64,000 nucleotides of DNA from JAJPKK01 sp963802745 (GCA_963802745.1 CAWDKL010000066.1:9707-73706), one strand, 5' to 3'. Positions 17,384 to 26,429 are shown, counted from the first letter of the stretch. Notes: generated from the letters alone by a model not told the origin. A program made the numbers and translations.

Positions 17384-18766
17384 ATGATTCGTGCTAGCCA
17401 AATATCTGGGATTGCGGCTGCAGCCGTGACGATGTTGGTTCTTGGCGCCGCGGCGCTCGCGCAAGTCACGCCGCCTCCCGCGCCATTGCCGCCGACCATG
17501 ACCATCACCACGCCGGGCTATCCGCCGCTCGGGCCGCCCGACCCGGCGCTGCGCATCGCGCCGGTGCCGGTCGGCAAGACCGTGCATCTTCTCCCGGCGA
17601 CGCTCGAAACCACCCAATGGGGCTGGTTCGACAATGCGCAAGCCCCGGTGCTGCGGGTGCATTCCGGCGACACCGTGGTGATGGAAACCTTGATGCACGC
17701 CCACAACCAGATCGTGCCCGGCACCACCATCGATCAGATCAAGAAGCTGCGCACCGATTTTCCCGGCCGCGGCCCGCACTCCCTGACGGGGCCGATCTAC
17801 ATCGAGGAGGCACAGCCGGGCGACGTCCTCAAGGTGACGCTGAACAAAATCGTGCCGCGGGCCTACGCGACGAACTTCAATGTCCCCGGAATGTTCGGCG
17901 AGTTTCCGAACGTCTACCAGGACGGGCAGGTCAAATACCTCTATCTCGATCTGGAGACCATGACGACCGAGTTCTTGCCCGGCATCGTGTTGCCGGTGCG
18001 GCCGTTCCCCGGCACGATGGGTGTCGCCCGCCGGGAGCCGGGGCGTTATTCCAGCGTGCCGCCCGGCGCCTATGGCGGTAACATGGATATCCGCGACTTC
18101 GTAGCTGGAACGACACTTTACGTGCCGGTGTTCGTGCCGGGCGCCCTGCTATGGAGCGGTGATTCGCACGCCGGCCAGGGCAATGGCGAAGTCAACCTTA
18201 CGGCGCTCGAAACCGCATTCAAGGAGTTGAGTGTGACTGTCGAAGTGATCAAGGGAATGCCGCTCGACAATCCCCGGATCGAAACGCCGAAATCCTGGAT
18301 TACCATGGGATTCGACCAGGATCTCAATCTCGCTTGGGCGCAGGCCAAGGCCCAGACCATCACGCTGCTGGCGCAGCTGCGCGGGATTTCGGCCGCGCAA
18401 GCCGAGAGCATGATGCCGGGCACCTCGGATTGCCGGATCTCGCAGGTCGTCAATGTGAAGAAAGGCATCCATTGCCTCAGCCCCAAGGATGCGGGTGCCA
18501 CCGAGGATATGGAGCGCCCGATCGCGGAGACCGCGGATTATTATGTTTCATACGCTCGCGATCCCGACCTCAACAAAGCGATGGATTCCGCCTCCATGGG
18601 CATGATCGCCTTGCTGGAAACCGAAAAGAAAATCGCTCGGCTCGATGCCTACGGTCTCGCCAGCGCCGCAATGGATTGCAGAATCGGCGCCATGACGGAT
18701 GCGGATAAGAACGTTCACTGCCTGATGCCCAAGAAGATCTGGGCCCCAATCGGACGCACGCCATGA
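17384..18766 (+). CDS. Secreted acetamidase/formamidase-like protein
   Basis: 460 residues from the second of two in-frame ATGs; GGAGAGG lies immediately before. A signal peptide (RASQISGIAAAAVTMLVLGA) ends near ALAQ. The acetamidase/formamidase fold is recognisable in RVHSGDTVVMETLMHAHNQ, GPIYIEEAQPGDVLKVTLN, RPFPGTMGVARREPG, SVPPGAYGGNMDIRDFVAGT and ALLWSGDSHAGQGNGEVNLT. The family hydrolyses short amides to acid and ammonia; export to the periplasm and a C-terminal extension with several cysteines (about residues 345-460) are less usual. Substrate is uncertain. Confidence 0.85.
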   Translation: MIRASQISGIAAAAVTMLVLGAAALAQVTPPPAPLPPTMTITTPGYPPLGPPDPALRIAPVPVGKTVHLLPATLETTQWGWFDNAQAPVLRVHSGDTVVMETLMHAHNQIVPGTTIDQIKKLRTDFPGRGPHSLTGPIYIEEAQPGDVLKVTLNKIVPRAYATNFNVPGMFGEFPNVYQDGQVKYLYLDLETMTTEFLPGIVLPVRPFPGTMGVARREPGRYSSVPPGAYGGNMDIRDFVAGTTLYVPVFVPGALLWSGDSHAGQGNGEVNLTALETAFKELSVTVEVIKGMPLDNPRIETPKSWITMGFDQDLNLAWAQAKAQTITLLAQLRGISAAQAESMMPGTSDCRISQVVNVKKGIHCLSPKDAGATEDMERPIAETADYYVSYARDPDLNKAMDSASMGMIALLETEKKIARLDAYGLASAAMDCRIGAMTDADKNVHCLMPKKIWAPIGRTP

Positions 18767-18957
18767 GGCCGGCCGGCTGGTGTGATGCGATGTTAGTGTC
18801 CGGCGCCTGCCCAAGCGCAACACATGATCGTGAGGGTGAGTTTGCGGCGATTGACGCCGCGCCATATTTGAACTGTCATAGTCCGATGACGGACCGGCCG
18901 AGATCCCAGAAGCCGCGCGCCGATCGCGCGCTGCCCGTAAGCTCAAGGAAAGACAAC

Positions 18958-20328
18958 ATGGCGATGGTTCCAAGACGATTTATCGGGGCGGCGGCGGGCG
19001 CGGCGCTGTTCATGCTCGGTGCGACGCCAGGCTTCACCCAGCAGGCCAACCCGCACGGCACCACGATGCCGAGCGCGGAGACCTTCCGGCAGCTCGAAGT
19101 GCTGGGCAAGATTCTTGACATCGTTCGGTCGGACTACGTCGATAAGGAGGACGACCAGAAGCTGATTACGGCCGCCATTAATGGCGTGCTCGGTGCGCTC
19201 GACCCGCATTCGAGCTACATGGACGCCAAGAGCTACCGCGACATGCAGGCCGACACCAGCGGCCGGTTCGGCGGTCTCGGCATGCAGGTCAACATGGAGG
19301 ACGGCCAGCTCAAGGTCGTGTCCCCCATCGACGACACGCCCGCCGCCAAGGCCGGCGTCCAGGCCGGTGACACGATCAGCGAAATCGACGGTGCACCCGT
19401 CAAGGGGCTGACGCTCGCCCAGGCGGTGGAAAAGCTGCGCGGTGCGCCCGGCAGCGACGTGAAGATCCAGATCACGCGCAAGGATCGCGAGCCATTCGAC
19501 CTGACGCTGACGCGGCAGATCATCCGAGTGAGCTCCGTGCGCCATGAACTCGAAGGCGGCGACGTCGGTTATATTCGGATCACCCAGTTCAACAGCAATG
19601 CTTATGAAGGCATGAAGCAGGCGATCGATGCGATGGCCAAGCAGGTGCCGATCGACAAAATGAAAGGTTACATTATCGACCTGCGCAATAATCCGGGGGG
19701 TCTGCTCGACCAGGCCGTTCGGATTTCGGGAGCGTTCCTGACCAGCGGCGAAATCGTCTCTGTGCGCGGCCGCAACGCCGATGACGTGCAGCGCTTTACC
19801 GCCGCCCCCGGCGACCTCATCGAGGGCAAGCCGCTCATCGTGCTGATCAATGGCGGCTCGGCCTCGGCCTCGGAAATCGTCTCCGGCGCGCTGCAGGATC
19901 AGAAGCGCGCGACCATCATCGGCACGCGAACCTTCGGCAAGGCGTCGGTACAGACCATCATCCCGCTCGGCCAGGGCAACGGCGCGCTGCGGCTGACGAC
20001 GGCACGCTATTATACTCCCTCGGGGCATTCGCTGCAGGCACAGGGGGTCGCACCCGACATTGAGGTGCTGCAGGACGAACCGCCGGAAGTCGCCGCGCAA
20101 ACCGCAGCCGCCAAGACCCGCAGCGAATCGAACCTGCCGGGGCATCTCAAGGCTGAGGGCGAGGAGCAGAGCGGCTCGCAGTCTTACGTTCCGCGGGACG
20201 AAAAGGACGACAAGGCGCTGCAGGAGGCGCTTGCCCTCATCCGCGGCACCGCGACCAATCCGGCCTTCCCGCCCAACCCGAAGCAGGCGGCGGTGGAGCG
20301 CGACCCTTCCAAGCCGCAGACACCGTAA
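18958..20328 (+). CDS. ctpA: Carboxyl-terminal processing peptidase, S41 family
   Basis: 456 residues from MAMVPRRFIGAAAG, with AAGGA upstream and a signal segment ending near GFTQQ. An N-terminal helical cap (ETFRQLEVLGKILDIVRSDY) is followed by a PDZ domain (about 95-180: GRFGGLGMQVNMEDGQLKVV). The catalytic domain has the Ser in GGSASASEIVSGALQD and the Lys in GTRTFGKASVQTIIPLG. Length is normal for rhizobial CtpA. It cleaves C-termini of periplasmic substrates and helps control cell-wall hydrolases. It lies just upstream of the TOMM locus, but a strong terminator separates them, so a role in peptide maturation is only a possibility. Confidence 0.93.
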   Translation: MAMVPRRFIGAAAGAALFMLGATPGFTQQANPHGTTMPSAETFRQLEVLGKILDIVRSDYVDKEDDQKLITAAINGVLGALDPHSSYMDAKSYRDMQADTSGRFGGLGMQVNMEDGQLKVVSPIDDTPAAKAGVQAGDTISEIDGAPVKGLTLAQAVEKLRGAPGSDVKIQITRKDREPFDLTLTRQIIRVSSVRHELEGGDVGYIRITQFNSNAYEGMKQAIDAMAKQVPIDKMKGYIIDLRNNPGGLLDQAVRISGAFLTSGEIVSVRGRNADDVQRFTAAPGDLIEGKPLIVLINGGSASASEIVSGALQDQKRATIIGTRTFGKASVQTIIPLGQGNGALRLTTARYYTPSGHSLQAQGVAPDIEVLQDEPPEVAAQTAAAKTRSESNLPGHLKAEGEEQSGSQSYVPRDEKDDKALQEALALIRGTATNPAFPPNPKQAAVERDPSKPQTP

Positions 20329-20358
20329 CGCCCGCTCGGACTATCGGCTTAATTGGTG

Positions 20359-20390
20359 GCCATCGCCCGCAGAGCGGGCGATGGCTTTTA
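20359..20390 (+). terminator. Rho-independent terminator after ctpA
   Basis: GCCATCGCCCGC pairs perfectly with GCGGGCGATGGC across an AGA loop, followed by TTTTAT. This 12-base-pair stem ends the ctpA transcript and isolates the downstream TOMM genes. Confidence 0.9.
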
Positions 20391-20518
20391 TATTTTCGCC
20401 GCAGGCAGCAAATGGCGCCCGCACCTGGCATTCGACGGCAAGAGGGCGGCTCGAACGCGGTGGTATTTTCTCTTCAGGAGCTTGATTCCAATCTAAAGAT
20501 TCTCGCAGCGAGGCATCT

Positions 20519-20535
20519 TGCAAATTATTTTTGCA
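20519..20535 (+). promoter_or_regulatory. Candidate control site upstream of TOMM precursor
   Basis: A TGCAAA-TTATT-TTTGCA inverted repeat sits in an AT-rich patch about 60 bases before the precursor start, with TTGATT at about 20,482 as a possible -35 element. It lies after the ctpA terminator, so the TOMM operon probably starts here. Regulator unknown. Confidence 0.4.
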
Positions 20536-20596
20536 GGGTGTATGCAAGGTGACCATTGGCGCCGGACATCTTCGGCGAGGCACAAAGGACTTGGAT

Positions 20597-20986
20597 ATGC
20601 CACAAGCGAAGCGCGTTTCGAAGCGAACGTCCCGTAAGGCAGCGGTTCCGATGTTGGGGGCTGCTGGGCTGTCCTTATCACTTGTGGGGGTCTCCGCGGC
20701 AACGACCGGCGGACCGGTCGCAGACGTGCAAACGGCACGTAATCCGGCGCCCGCACCGGAAGTGACGCTCGGCGAAGAGGAAATTTCCGACGTGACCTTG
20801 TCGACATTTTTCGTGTTCGATAAGGAAAATACCGGAAGAGTTCAAGGCAGCGAGCTGGCATGGGGCTGCCGGGGTTGCGGCGGTTGCCGGGGCTGCGGTG
20901 GCTGTGCCAGGGCCTGCGGCGGCTGTCGGGGCTGCGGTGGTGGCTGCGGCTGCTGTTTGTCATGGGGTTCCTGCCGCCTCTGCTAG
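20597..20986 (+). CDS. TOMM (thiazole/oxazole-modified) RiPP precursor peptide
   Basis: 129 residues from ATG 20597, with AAGGA about 9 bases upstream. A basic start (PQAKRVSKRTSRKAA) and a hydrophobic stretch (MLGAAGLSLSLVGVSA) precede a long leader ending in an acidic/hydrophobic recognition-like segment (EEEISDVTLSTFFVFDKE). The last about 42 residues form the core: 13 cysteines in CRGC/CGGC/CGGGC repeats, ending CLSWGSCRLC. Cys next to Gly is the preferred substrate of azoline-forming YcaO enzymes. The modifying enzymes lie directly downstream on the same strand. I infer several Cys-derived thiazol(in)es in the product; leader cleavage site and activity are unknown. Confidence 0.85.
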   Translation: MPQAKRVSKRTSRKAAVPMLGAAGLSLSLVGVSAATTGGPVADVQTARNPAPAPEVTLGEEEISDVTLSTFFVFDKENTGRVQGSELAWGCRGCGGCRGCGGCARACGGCRGCGGGCGCCLSWGSCRLC

Positions 20987-21190
20987 TTTTTCAAGTCCTG
21001 CCGATGGTCATGATCGGCGCCGCGACGGCCGGGTTTTGCAGGTTTCACTCGGCTGGTCGCAACCTTGCGGGTACATTGATGTGGATGACTGCCCGTGGGC
21101 CGTCATCCCGATTTGTGAAACGCTGGCGCCCGAGCGACATCACGCTGCTTCGGCATACGGAAAATACCCCGTCTGCCGGCGGTAACGTGG
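20987..21190 (+). other. Gap between TOMM precursor and cyclodehydratase
   Basis: About 200 bases. Three overlapping frames read through; one would encode a tail with SLGWSQPCGYIDVDDCPW and end at 21185, just before the next gene. No family resemblance was recognised and no ribosome site supports a separate gene. It may be an untranslated leader or a degenerate second peptide. Confidence 0.4.
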
Positions 21191-23491
21191 ATGAACGGCG
21201 AAGGTGCGCGTAGTTACATCATGAACGGCGATAAAGGGATCAGTTTTACCGACAGCAAGGATATTCCGCACTTCGCGCCGAATTTTTCCGTCTATCTGTT
21301 GCCGCCGGACGTGGTGTGCCTGTATTCCGAGAACCGAAAGTTCTTTCTGCACGGCGAACTCTATTGTGCTATCGCCACCGCTATCGGCGAGGGTGGCCCG
21401 AGCTTTCGGGACCTGTTCCGCGCGCTGCAGCGGGATTTTCCGGCGGATAAAATCCAGGAAGCGCTGAAGCGGCTGGTCGACCGCCGCTATGTGGTATCGG
21501 CATCGCGTAATTCCAAGCCAAGCGATTCCAGTGGAGTCGTGGCCGGGTATTGGGCGAGCCTCGGTCTGCCGCCCGAGACTGCGGAGAGCAATCTGCGGTT
21601 GACGCGTGTGCGTATCGATTCCGTTGACGTCGATGGCGCGCCGGAGCTCGGCGCCGCCCTCAGTGCGCTCGGGGTTAGGGTGGTCAAGCGCTCCCCCGAC
21701 CTGACCATCACGCTGGTCAATGATTATCTCGACCGCCGGCTGGCCGAATTGAACCGGCAACATCTGGCGGACCATACCCCTTGGCTGCTCGCGCAGCCTT
21801 CCGGTATTTTTCCCCTGGTGGGGCCCGTGTTCACCCCCGGCCAGGGCGCCTGCTGGACCTGCCTTGCGGATCGGATGCAACGCAACCGGGAGATCAAGGC
21901 GCTGCTTGACCGCAGAGAGGCCCGTTGCGTCGCGGTTTCGCCTTTAACTCGGCACCTGCTCGGAGAGAGCGGCGTCCAGCTTGCAGCCGTCGAGATCGCC
22001 AAGGCGATCGCCACCGCATTTCGCACCGATCTGCGCGATCACATCGTCAGCCTCGACCTTATGGGCGCGGCTATCGTGAAGCATTTTGTGGCGGCCCGCC
22101 CGCAATGTCCGAGCTGCGGCCGCAAGAAGCTGCGGGACCCGCGCCGGGCACCGGCGCCGATTGCGCTTGGCGCCGGTGGCAAGCTGGTGATGACCAGCGG
22201 CGGCTATCGCACCGTTTCACCGCGGGCAACCGTTGCGCGATTCCGCAAGCATGTAAGCCCCCTCACCGGCGTGGTCTCGCGGCTCGAACGGATCGAAGCC
22301 GATTTGCCTATGAACACCAACTTCCATGCCACCCACAATTTTTCCGGACCGGCCATGACGGTCCAGGAACTGCGGGCCGGGCTGAGTGGCGGCAGCTTCG
22401 GCAAGGGCAGCACCGCCGAGCAGGGCGAAGCCAGCGCCTTGATGGAGGCAATCGAGCGCTATTCCGGGATTTTTCAAGGCGACGAGATCAAGGCAAAACG
22501 CCGGTTCACGGATTTCCCGGCAGGCGAGGCGATTCTACCCAACGACGTGCTGCTGTTCAGCGACGCGCAAACCCGGCAACGTCAGGCGATGGCGGCCGAT
22601 GCCAATCATGGGCATACGGTTCCGGCCGTGTTCGATCCATCGGCCAAGATCGAGTGGTCGCCGGTCTGGTCGCTGCGCGACGAACGGTTCAAACACCTTC
22701 CGACCAGCCTGCTGTATTTCTTCCACCCGGACAAGGCCGGCTACCGCGCCGACTCCAACGGCTGCGCGGCCGGCAACACGATCGAGGAGGCCATCGTCCA
22801 GGGCTTCCTCGAGCTGGTCGAGCGGGATGCCTACGCGATCTGGTGGTATAATCGCGTGCAGCGGGCAGAGGTGGACCTCCGTCAGTTCGACGATTCCTAC
22901 GTCCGCGATCTGCAGGCGCAGCTTGCCCAAACCGGACGCCGGCTGTGGGTGCTCGACGTCACCAGCGACCTCGGGGTTCCGACCTTCGTGGCAGTCACGC
23001 ATTGGATGAACAACGGTCAGGAGAACATCGAGTTCGGTTCCGGCGCGCATTTCGATCCCCGCATTGCGGTGCTGCGGGCGCTGACGGAGCTGAATCAATT
23101 TCTGTCCATCGGTCTCATGGGCGGCGGCAAGGGTGATAAATCGAGCCTGGACGGCACCACGCCGTTCCGGCTGCAGGACCATCCGTATCTGGCGCCGAGC
23201 GGCAATCCGACGCTCCAAGCGGGCTCCGGCGCGTTATTCAGCGATCTGGACACGCGCGCGCAGGTGAGCGCCTGCGTCGATATCGCCAAGCGCGCGGGCC
23301 TCGATTTCCTTGTTCTCGATCAGACGCGCCCGGACATCGAGGTCCCGGTGGTTCGGGTGATCGTTCCGGGACTGCGGCATTTCTATCGCCGCTTTGCGCC
23401 CGGCCGGCTTTATGACATTCCGGTCAAGCTCGGATGGCGGGAACAGCCGATAGCCGAAGACGAACTCAATCCAATTCATCCCCATACCTAA
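21191..23491 (+). CDS. Fused TOMM cyclodehydratase: E1-like leader-binding domain plus YcaO
   Basis: 766 residues. The N-terminal about 350 residues form the E1-like (SagC-type) peptide-recognition half. Its structural zinc ligands are visible as CWTC (221/224) and CPSC (306/309). The YcaO (SagD-type) half follows from about residue 355, with the ATP-binding EASALMEAIERYSG region near 412-425, CAAGNTIEEAIVQGFLELVERD and a Pro/His-rich C-terminus NPIHPHT that corresponds to the family PxPxP tail. Together they bind the precursor leader and use ATP to cyclise Cys (or Ser/Thr) to azolines. A second in-frame ATG at 21221 (repeating ATGAACGGCGA) is an alternative start. The SagB-type gene begins 13 bases downstream. 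Confidence 0.93.
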   Translation: MNGEGARSYIMNGDKGISFTDSKDIPHFAPNFSVYLLPPDVVCLYSENRKFFLHGELYCAIATAIGEGGPSFRDLFRALQRDFPADKIQEALKRLVDRRYVVSASRNSKPSDSSGVVAGYWASLGLPPETAESNLRLTRVRIDSVDVDGAPELGAALSALGVRVVKRSPDLTITLVNDYLDRRLAELNRQHLADHTPWLLAQPSGIFPLVGPVFTPGQGACWTCLADRMQRNREIKALLDRREARCVAVSPLTRHLLGESGVQLAAVEIAKAIATAFRTDLRDHIVSLDLMGAAIVKHFVAARPQCPSCGRKKLRDPRRAPAPIALGAGGKLVMTSGGYRTVSPRATVARFRKHVSPLTGVVSRLERIEADLPMNTNFHATHNFSGPAMTVQELRAGLSGGSFGKGSTAEQGEASALMEAIERYSGIFQGDEIKAKRRFTDFPAGEAILPNDVLLFSDAQTRQRQAMAADANHGHTVPAVFDPSAKIEWSPVWSLRDERFKHLPTSLLYFFHPDKAGYRADSNGCAAGNTIEEAIVQGFLELVERDAYAIWWYNRVQRAEVDLRQFDDSYVRDLQAQLAQTGRRLWVLDVTSDLGVPTFVAVTHWMNNGQENIEFGSGAHFDPRIAVLRALTELNQFLSIGLMGGGKGDKSSLDGTTPFRLQDHPYLAPSGNPTLQAGSGALFSDLDTRAQVSACVDIAKRAGLDFLVLDQTRPDIEVPVVRVIVPGLRHFYRRFAPGRLYDIPVKLGWREQPIAEDELNPIHPHT

Positions 23492-23504
23492 AGGGGATCG
23501 TGGC

Positions 23505-24950
23505 TTGCGCGGTCCCGGCAGCAAGCGAGCGCGACCGGCGCCGCCAACGATTTCCGCCCGGCTCGGCGGGCACGTTACGCTCGAGGCGCAGCCGAATGGC
23601 ACCATCGTCGCCCGCTTTCATGGCTATGCGGTCGGCTTGGGAATGTTCAGCGCGGACGCGGCGGAACGCGCGCAGGACTTGCGTAACGGCTTGCCGCTCG
23701 CCGCATCGGCCTCCAGCAACCAACCTATCGACCAAGAGATCGATCAGCTGATCCGGCGATTGGCGAGCCGCGGCTTGGTGGAATACCGCCTCGTGCGTGC
23801 GCAAATGGACGCGGATGCGATCGTTATCGAACCGCAGATGGCGGATTATTGGCCCAGGATGGCGCCGCTCGATAACACCGACACGCTCGTGCTGTCGCGG
23901 TTCGCCTATATGCGCCGGCGCGGCAATGATATGGTTTTGGAATCGCCGCGCGCCGGCGCGTTGTTTCGGATTTGCGATCCGAAGCTCGCGGCCGCCGTCG
24001 CGAGCCTTTCCACGCCGCAACAGATCCAACAGCTGCAAGGGCAGGACGGTTTTCCGGGCGGCGAGTTCTTCGCCCTGCTGGTGGATTGCGAAATCCTTTT
24101 CAAGGTCGGTGTAGGCGACAGTGGTCTGCGGCCCGCCGAGGGCGATGCCGATCTTGTGCTGTGGGATTTTCACGATCTGCTGTTCCACACCCGCAGCACG
24201 CAAGGCCGGCACGCCAACCCGGCAGGTGGCGTTTATGCCTATGCGGCAACCATGCCGCCGCTGCCGGCGGTGAGGCCCCGCTGGGCGGGCAAAAAAATCG
24301 ACCTGCGCAAATTCCAAGACATGGCGTCGCAAACGCCATCGCCGGTCGCGAAACTCTTGCGGGAGCGGCATTCGACCCGCGATTTCGATGCCCGGCGGCC
24401 GATCACGCTCGCGGAGCTGGCGCAATTTCTCGCTGTCAGCGCGCGCGTTCATGCGAAATCGAAATACCGAGCCGATCTCGGCGCCGGCGGCCCGATGGTC
24501 GGCTACGCCGCGCGGCCTTATCCCTCGGCGGGTTCGGCCTATGAACTCGAGCTCTATCTGGCCGTTGACACCTGCGAAGGGCTCGCGCGGGGATTTTATC
24601 ATTACGACGCCGGCGGACACGCGCTGATGCCGATCGATACCCGCCCGCAAGAGCTTGAAGCGCAGTTGAAGGCGGCGGAATTCGCCATGGGGGCGGAAGC
24701 CGCGCCGCAAATCCTGATCACCATCGCGGCCCGCTTCGGCCGGGTTTCATGGAAATATAGTTCCATCGCCTACGCGCTGATCCTGAAGGATGCCGGCGTG
24801 CTGATCCAGACGCTCTACCTGGCCGCGACGGATTTGGGGCTCGGCGGCTGCGCGATCGGGACCACCGATATCGATCTGTTCGCCAAGATGACGGGGCTCG
24901 AATTCCATGTCGAAGGTCCGGTCGGGCAATTCGCGCTTGGCCGCGGCTAG
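23505..24950 (+). CDS. SagB-type FMN-dependent azoline dehydrogenase
   Basis: 481 residues. The C-terminal half (about 280-481) is a nitroreductase-fold SagB/McbC-type dehydrogenase: LLRERHSTRDFDARRPIT (FMN contact), RPYPSAGSAYELELYLAV, and SSIAYALILKDAGVLIQTLY leading to LGGCAIG. It oxidises azolines made by the adjacent YcaO enzyme to aromatic thiazoles/oxazoles. The N-terminal about 270 residues are a helical extension with similarity in style to other long SagB proteins, possibly for leader or partner contact. It starts 13 bases after the cyclodehydratase, so the genes are co-transcribed. Confidence 0.92.
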   Translation: MRGPGSKRARPAPPTISARLGGHVTLEAQPNGTIVARFHGYAVGLGMFSADAAERAQDLRNGLPLAASASSNQPIDQEIDQLIRRLASRGLVEYRLVRAQMDADAIVIEPQMADYWPRMAPLDNTDTLVLSRFAYMRRRGNDMVLESPRAGALFRICDPKLAAAVASLSTPQQIQQLQGQDGFPGGEFFALLVDCEILFKVGVGDSGLRPAEGDADLVLWDFHDLLFHTRSTQGRHANPAGGVYAYAATMPPLPAVRPRWAGKKIDLRKFQDMASQTPSPVAKLLRERHSTRDFDARRPITLAELAQFLAVSARVHAKSKYRADLGAGGPMVGYAARPYPSAGSAYELELYLAVDTCEGLARGFYHYDAGGHALMPIDTRPQELEAQLKAAEFAMGAEAAPQILITIAARFGRVSWKYSSIAYALILKDAGVLIQTLYLAATDLGLGGCAIGTTDIDLFAKMTGLEFHVEGPVGQFALGRG

Positions 24951-24960
24951 GCCCGATACC

Positions 24961-25202
24961 GTTCACTTTCACCGAGCTTCGCGCGTCCCCTCTCCCCATC
25001 GTTCTTTACGATGGGGAGAGGGTTAGGGTGAGGGGCAGGTGCCCGCCGAGACTTCGGGGATACCTGTGCATTCGCTGCCGCTACAAAGAGGCGGCCGGTC
25101 GCGCCGCCGGGGCGCGTTCCGGCCCCTCACCCTGACCCTCTCCCCACGGCGTGAAGAACGCCGCGGGGAGAGGGGACGTGCGCATCTCCGGGCCAAGTGA
25201 AC
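24961..25202. repeat. MITE-like intergenic repeat, copy 1
   Basis: About 240 bases bounded by GTTCACTT and AAGTGAAC inverted ends. Inside are two strong hairpins: CCTCTCCCCATCGTTCTTTA/CGATGGGGAGAGG and CTCTCCCCACGGCG.../CGCCGCGGGGAGAG. It matches the element at 56,353-56,588 in order and sequence. It separates the TOMM genes from the HlyD gene. No gene inside. Confidence 0.8.
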
Positions 25203-25439
25203 AGAATTGCGGCGAGAAGGGTGGTCCAGCGCGAGCACATCGGCGGGATTTTTGGCGCGGCTGTCGCTGGTCTCCGACAACATACAGTTTGTAAACATCT
25301 GCGACGTCATCGTGACGGACCGTGATGTTCGGCTCCGACCATCCGGCCGGCGACCGTGCCGGTCGCGTTCGACGCATGATCCGTGAAATCGCCATAACGC
25401 CGTGCGACGCCCCGGTGCGACAATGAGGGATCAACCGCG
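25203..25439. other. Intergenic region, nothing recognised
   Basis: About 240 bases between the repeat and the HlyD-like gene. Probably contains the exporter promoter; no motif could be assigned. Confidence 0.4.
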
Positions 25440-26429
25440 GTGGGCCGGCGCTTCGTCATTATCATGGCTGTCATTCTTGCGGCCGCGACCGGCGCCGGCT
25501 GGTGGTGGACGACGCACCAGTCCGTGCCGACCGAATGGCAGGGCTATGCGGAGGCGGATTTCATCAAGGTCGGCCCGACCCAGCAGGGCCTACTCACGGC
25601 CCTATATGTCCAGCGCGGCAGCGCCGTCACGGTCGGGACGCCCTTGTTCGACCAGGACGATACCAACGACCGGGCGGCGCTCGATCAGGTCAAGCGGCAG
25701 CTCGGTCAGGCCGAACAGCAGCTTGCCAACCTGGAGTCGGGCGGCAAGCTCACCGAGATCCAGCAGGCGGAGGCCAATCTCGCCGACCAGCAGGCCGCGC
25801 GCGACAAGATCCAGATCGACCTGAAGCGCAACGAGGAATTGGTGAAGATCGGCGGCGTGTCGCGCCAGATCGTGGACGAAGGGCGCGCGGATTTGCGTTC
25901 CGCCACCGCAAAAATCCAATCGCTCGAAGCCGCATTGGCGCAGTTGCGGGCCCCGATGGGCCGCGAGCGCGAGATCATGGCACAGCAGGCGACCGTCGAA
26001 GCCGCGCGCGCCGCGGTCGTGCTGGCGCAATGGCATGTCGATCAGCGCCACGTCGCGTCGCCGGTCGCCGGCACCGTCGCCGATGTGCTGGCCCGCCCCG
26101 GCGAGACCATTCCGGCCGGCGGTCCCGTGGTGTCGCTGCTGCCGCCGGAAAATATCTTTGTCCGCTTCTTCGTGCCGGAGACGCGGCTTGCGGAGGTCCA
26201 TCGCGGCGACAAGGTGGCGCTGCTGTGCGACCGCTGCCCGGCCGATTTCACCGCCACTGTCTCGTTCATCTCGCCGCAGGCCGAATACACCCCGCCGGTG
26301 ATCTACAGCGAAGCGAGCCGCGCCAAGCTCGTCTACCTGGTGGAAGCGCGCCCGCCGCCCGAGCGCGCTGCGCTGATCAATCCCGGCCAGCCGATCGCGG
26401 TGCGGCCGCTCGGGGGAGGGGTGCGGTGA
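25440..26429 (+). CDS. HlyD/EmrA-family periplasmic adaptor (membrane fusion protein)
   Basis: 329 residues from GTG 25440 with GAGGGA upstream. One N-terminal membrane anchor (FVIIMAVILAAATGAGWWW), then a lipoyl/barrel part (GLLTALYVQRGSAVTVGTPL), a long coiled-coil hairpin (about residues 80-185, rich in Gln/Ala/Leu) and the return lipoyl half (HVASPVAGTVADVLARPGE). It bridges an inner-membrane pump and an outer-membrane channel, as YbhG does for YbhFSR. The ABC ATPase and permease that would complete the pump lie 1.45 kb downstream on the same strand. Substrate could be a drug-like compound or the TOMM product; the latter is inference from position. Confidence 0.88.
   Translation: MGRRFVIIMAVILAAATGAGWWWTTHQSVPTEWQGYAEADFIKVGPTQQGLLTALYVQRGSAVTVGTPLFDQDDTNDRAALDQVKRQLGQAEQQLANLESGGKLTEIQQAEANLADQQAARDKIQIDLKRNEELVKIGGVSRQIVDEGRADLRSATAKIQSLEAALAQLRAPMGREREIMAQQATVEAARAAVVLAQWHVDQRHVASPVAGTVADVLARPGETIPAGGPVVSLLPPENIFVRFFVPETRLAEVHRGDKVALLCDRCPADFTATVSFISPQAEYTPPVIYSEASRAKLVYLVEARPPPERAALINPGQPIAVRPLGGGVR

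Noticed and set aside
16853..17779. 308-codon minus-strand frame across the 17-kb gap
   Set aside because: Extends antisense into the acetamidase gene, with Arg/Gly-rich filler and no motif.
18943..20145. 400-codon minus-strand frame opposite ctpA
   Set aside because: Mirror frame of a strong gene; no start signal or family pattern.
20860..21213. 117-codon frame overlapping the TOMM core considered as a second peptide gene
   Set aside because: Its first half is only the core read in another frame (GLRRLPGLRW) and no ribosome site is present.
24961..25202. Hairpins considered as TOMM operon terminator or ncRNA
   Set aside because: The same block recurs at 56,353-56,588 with inverted ends, so a repeat element explains it; a secondary terminator effect remains possible.
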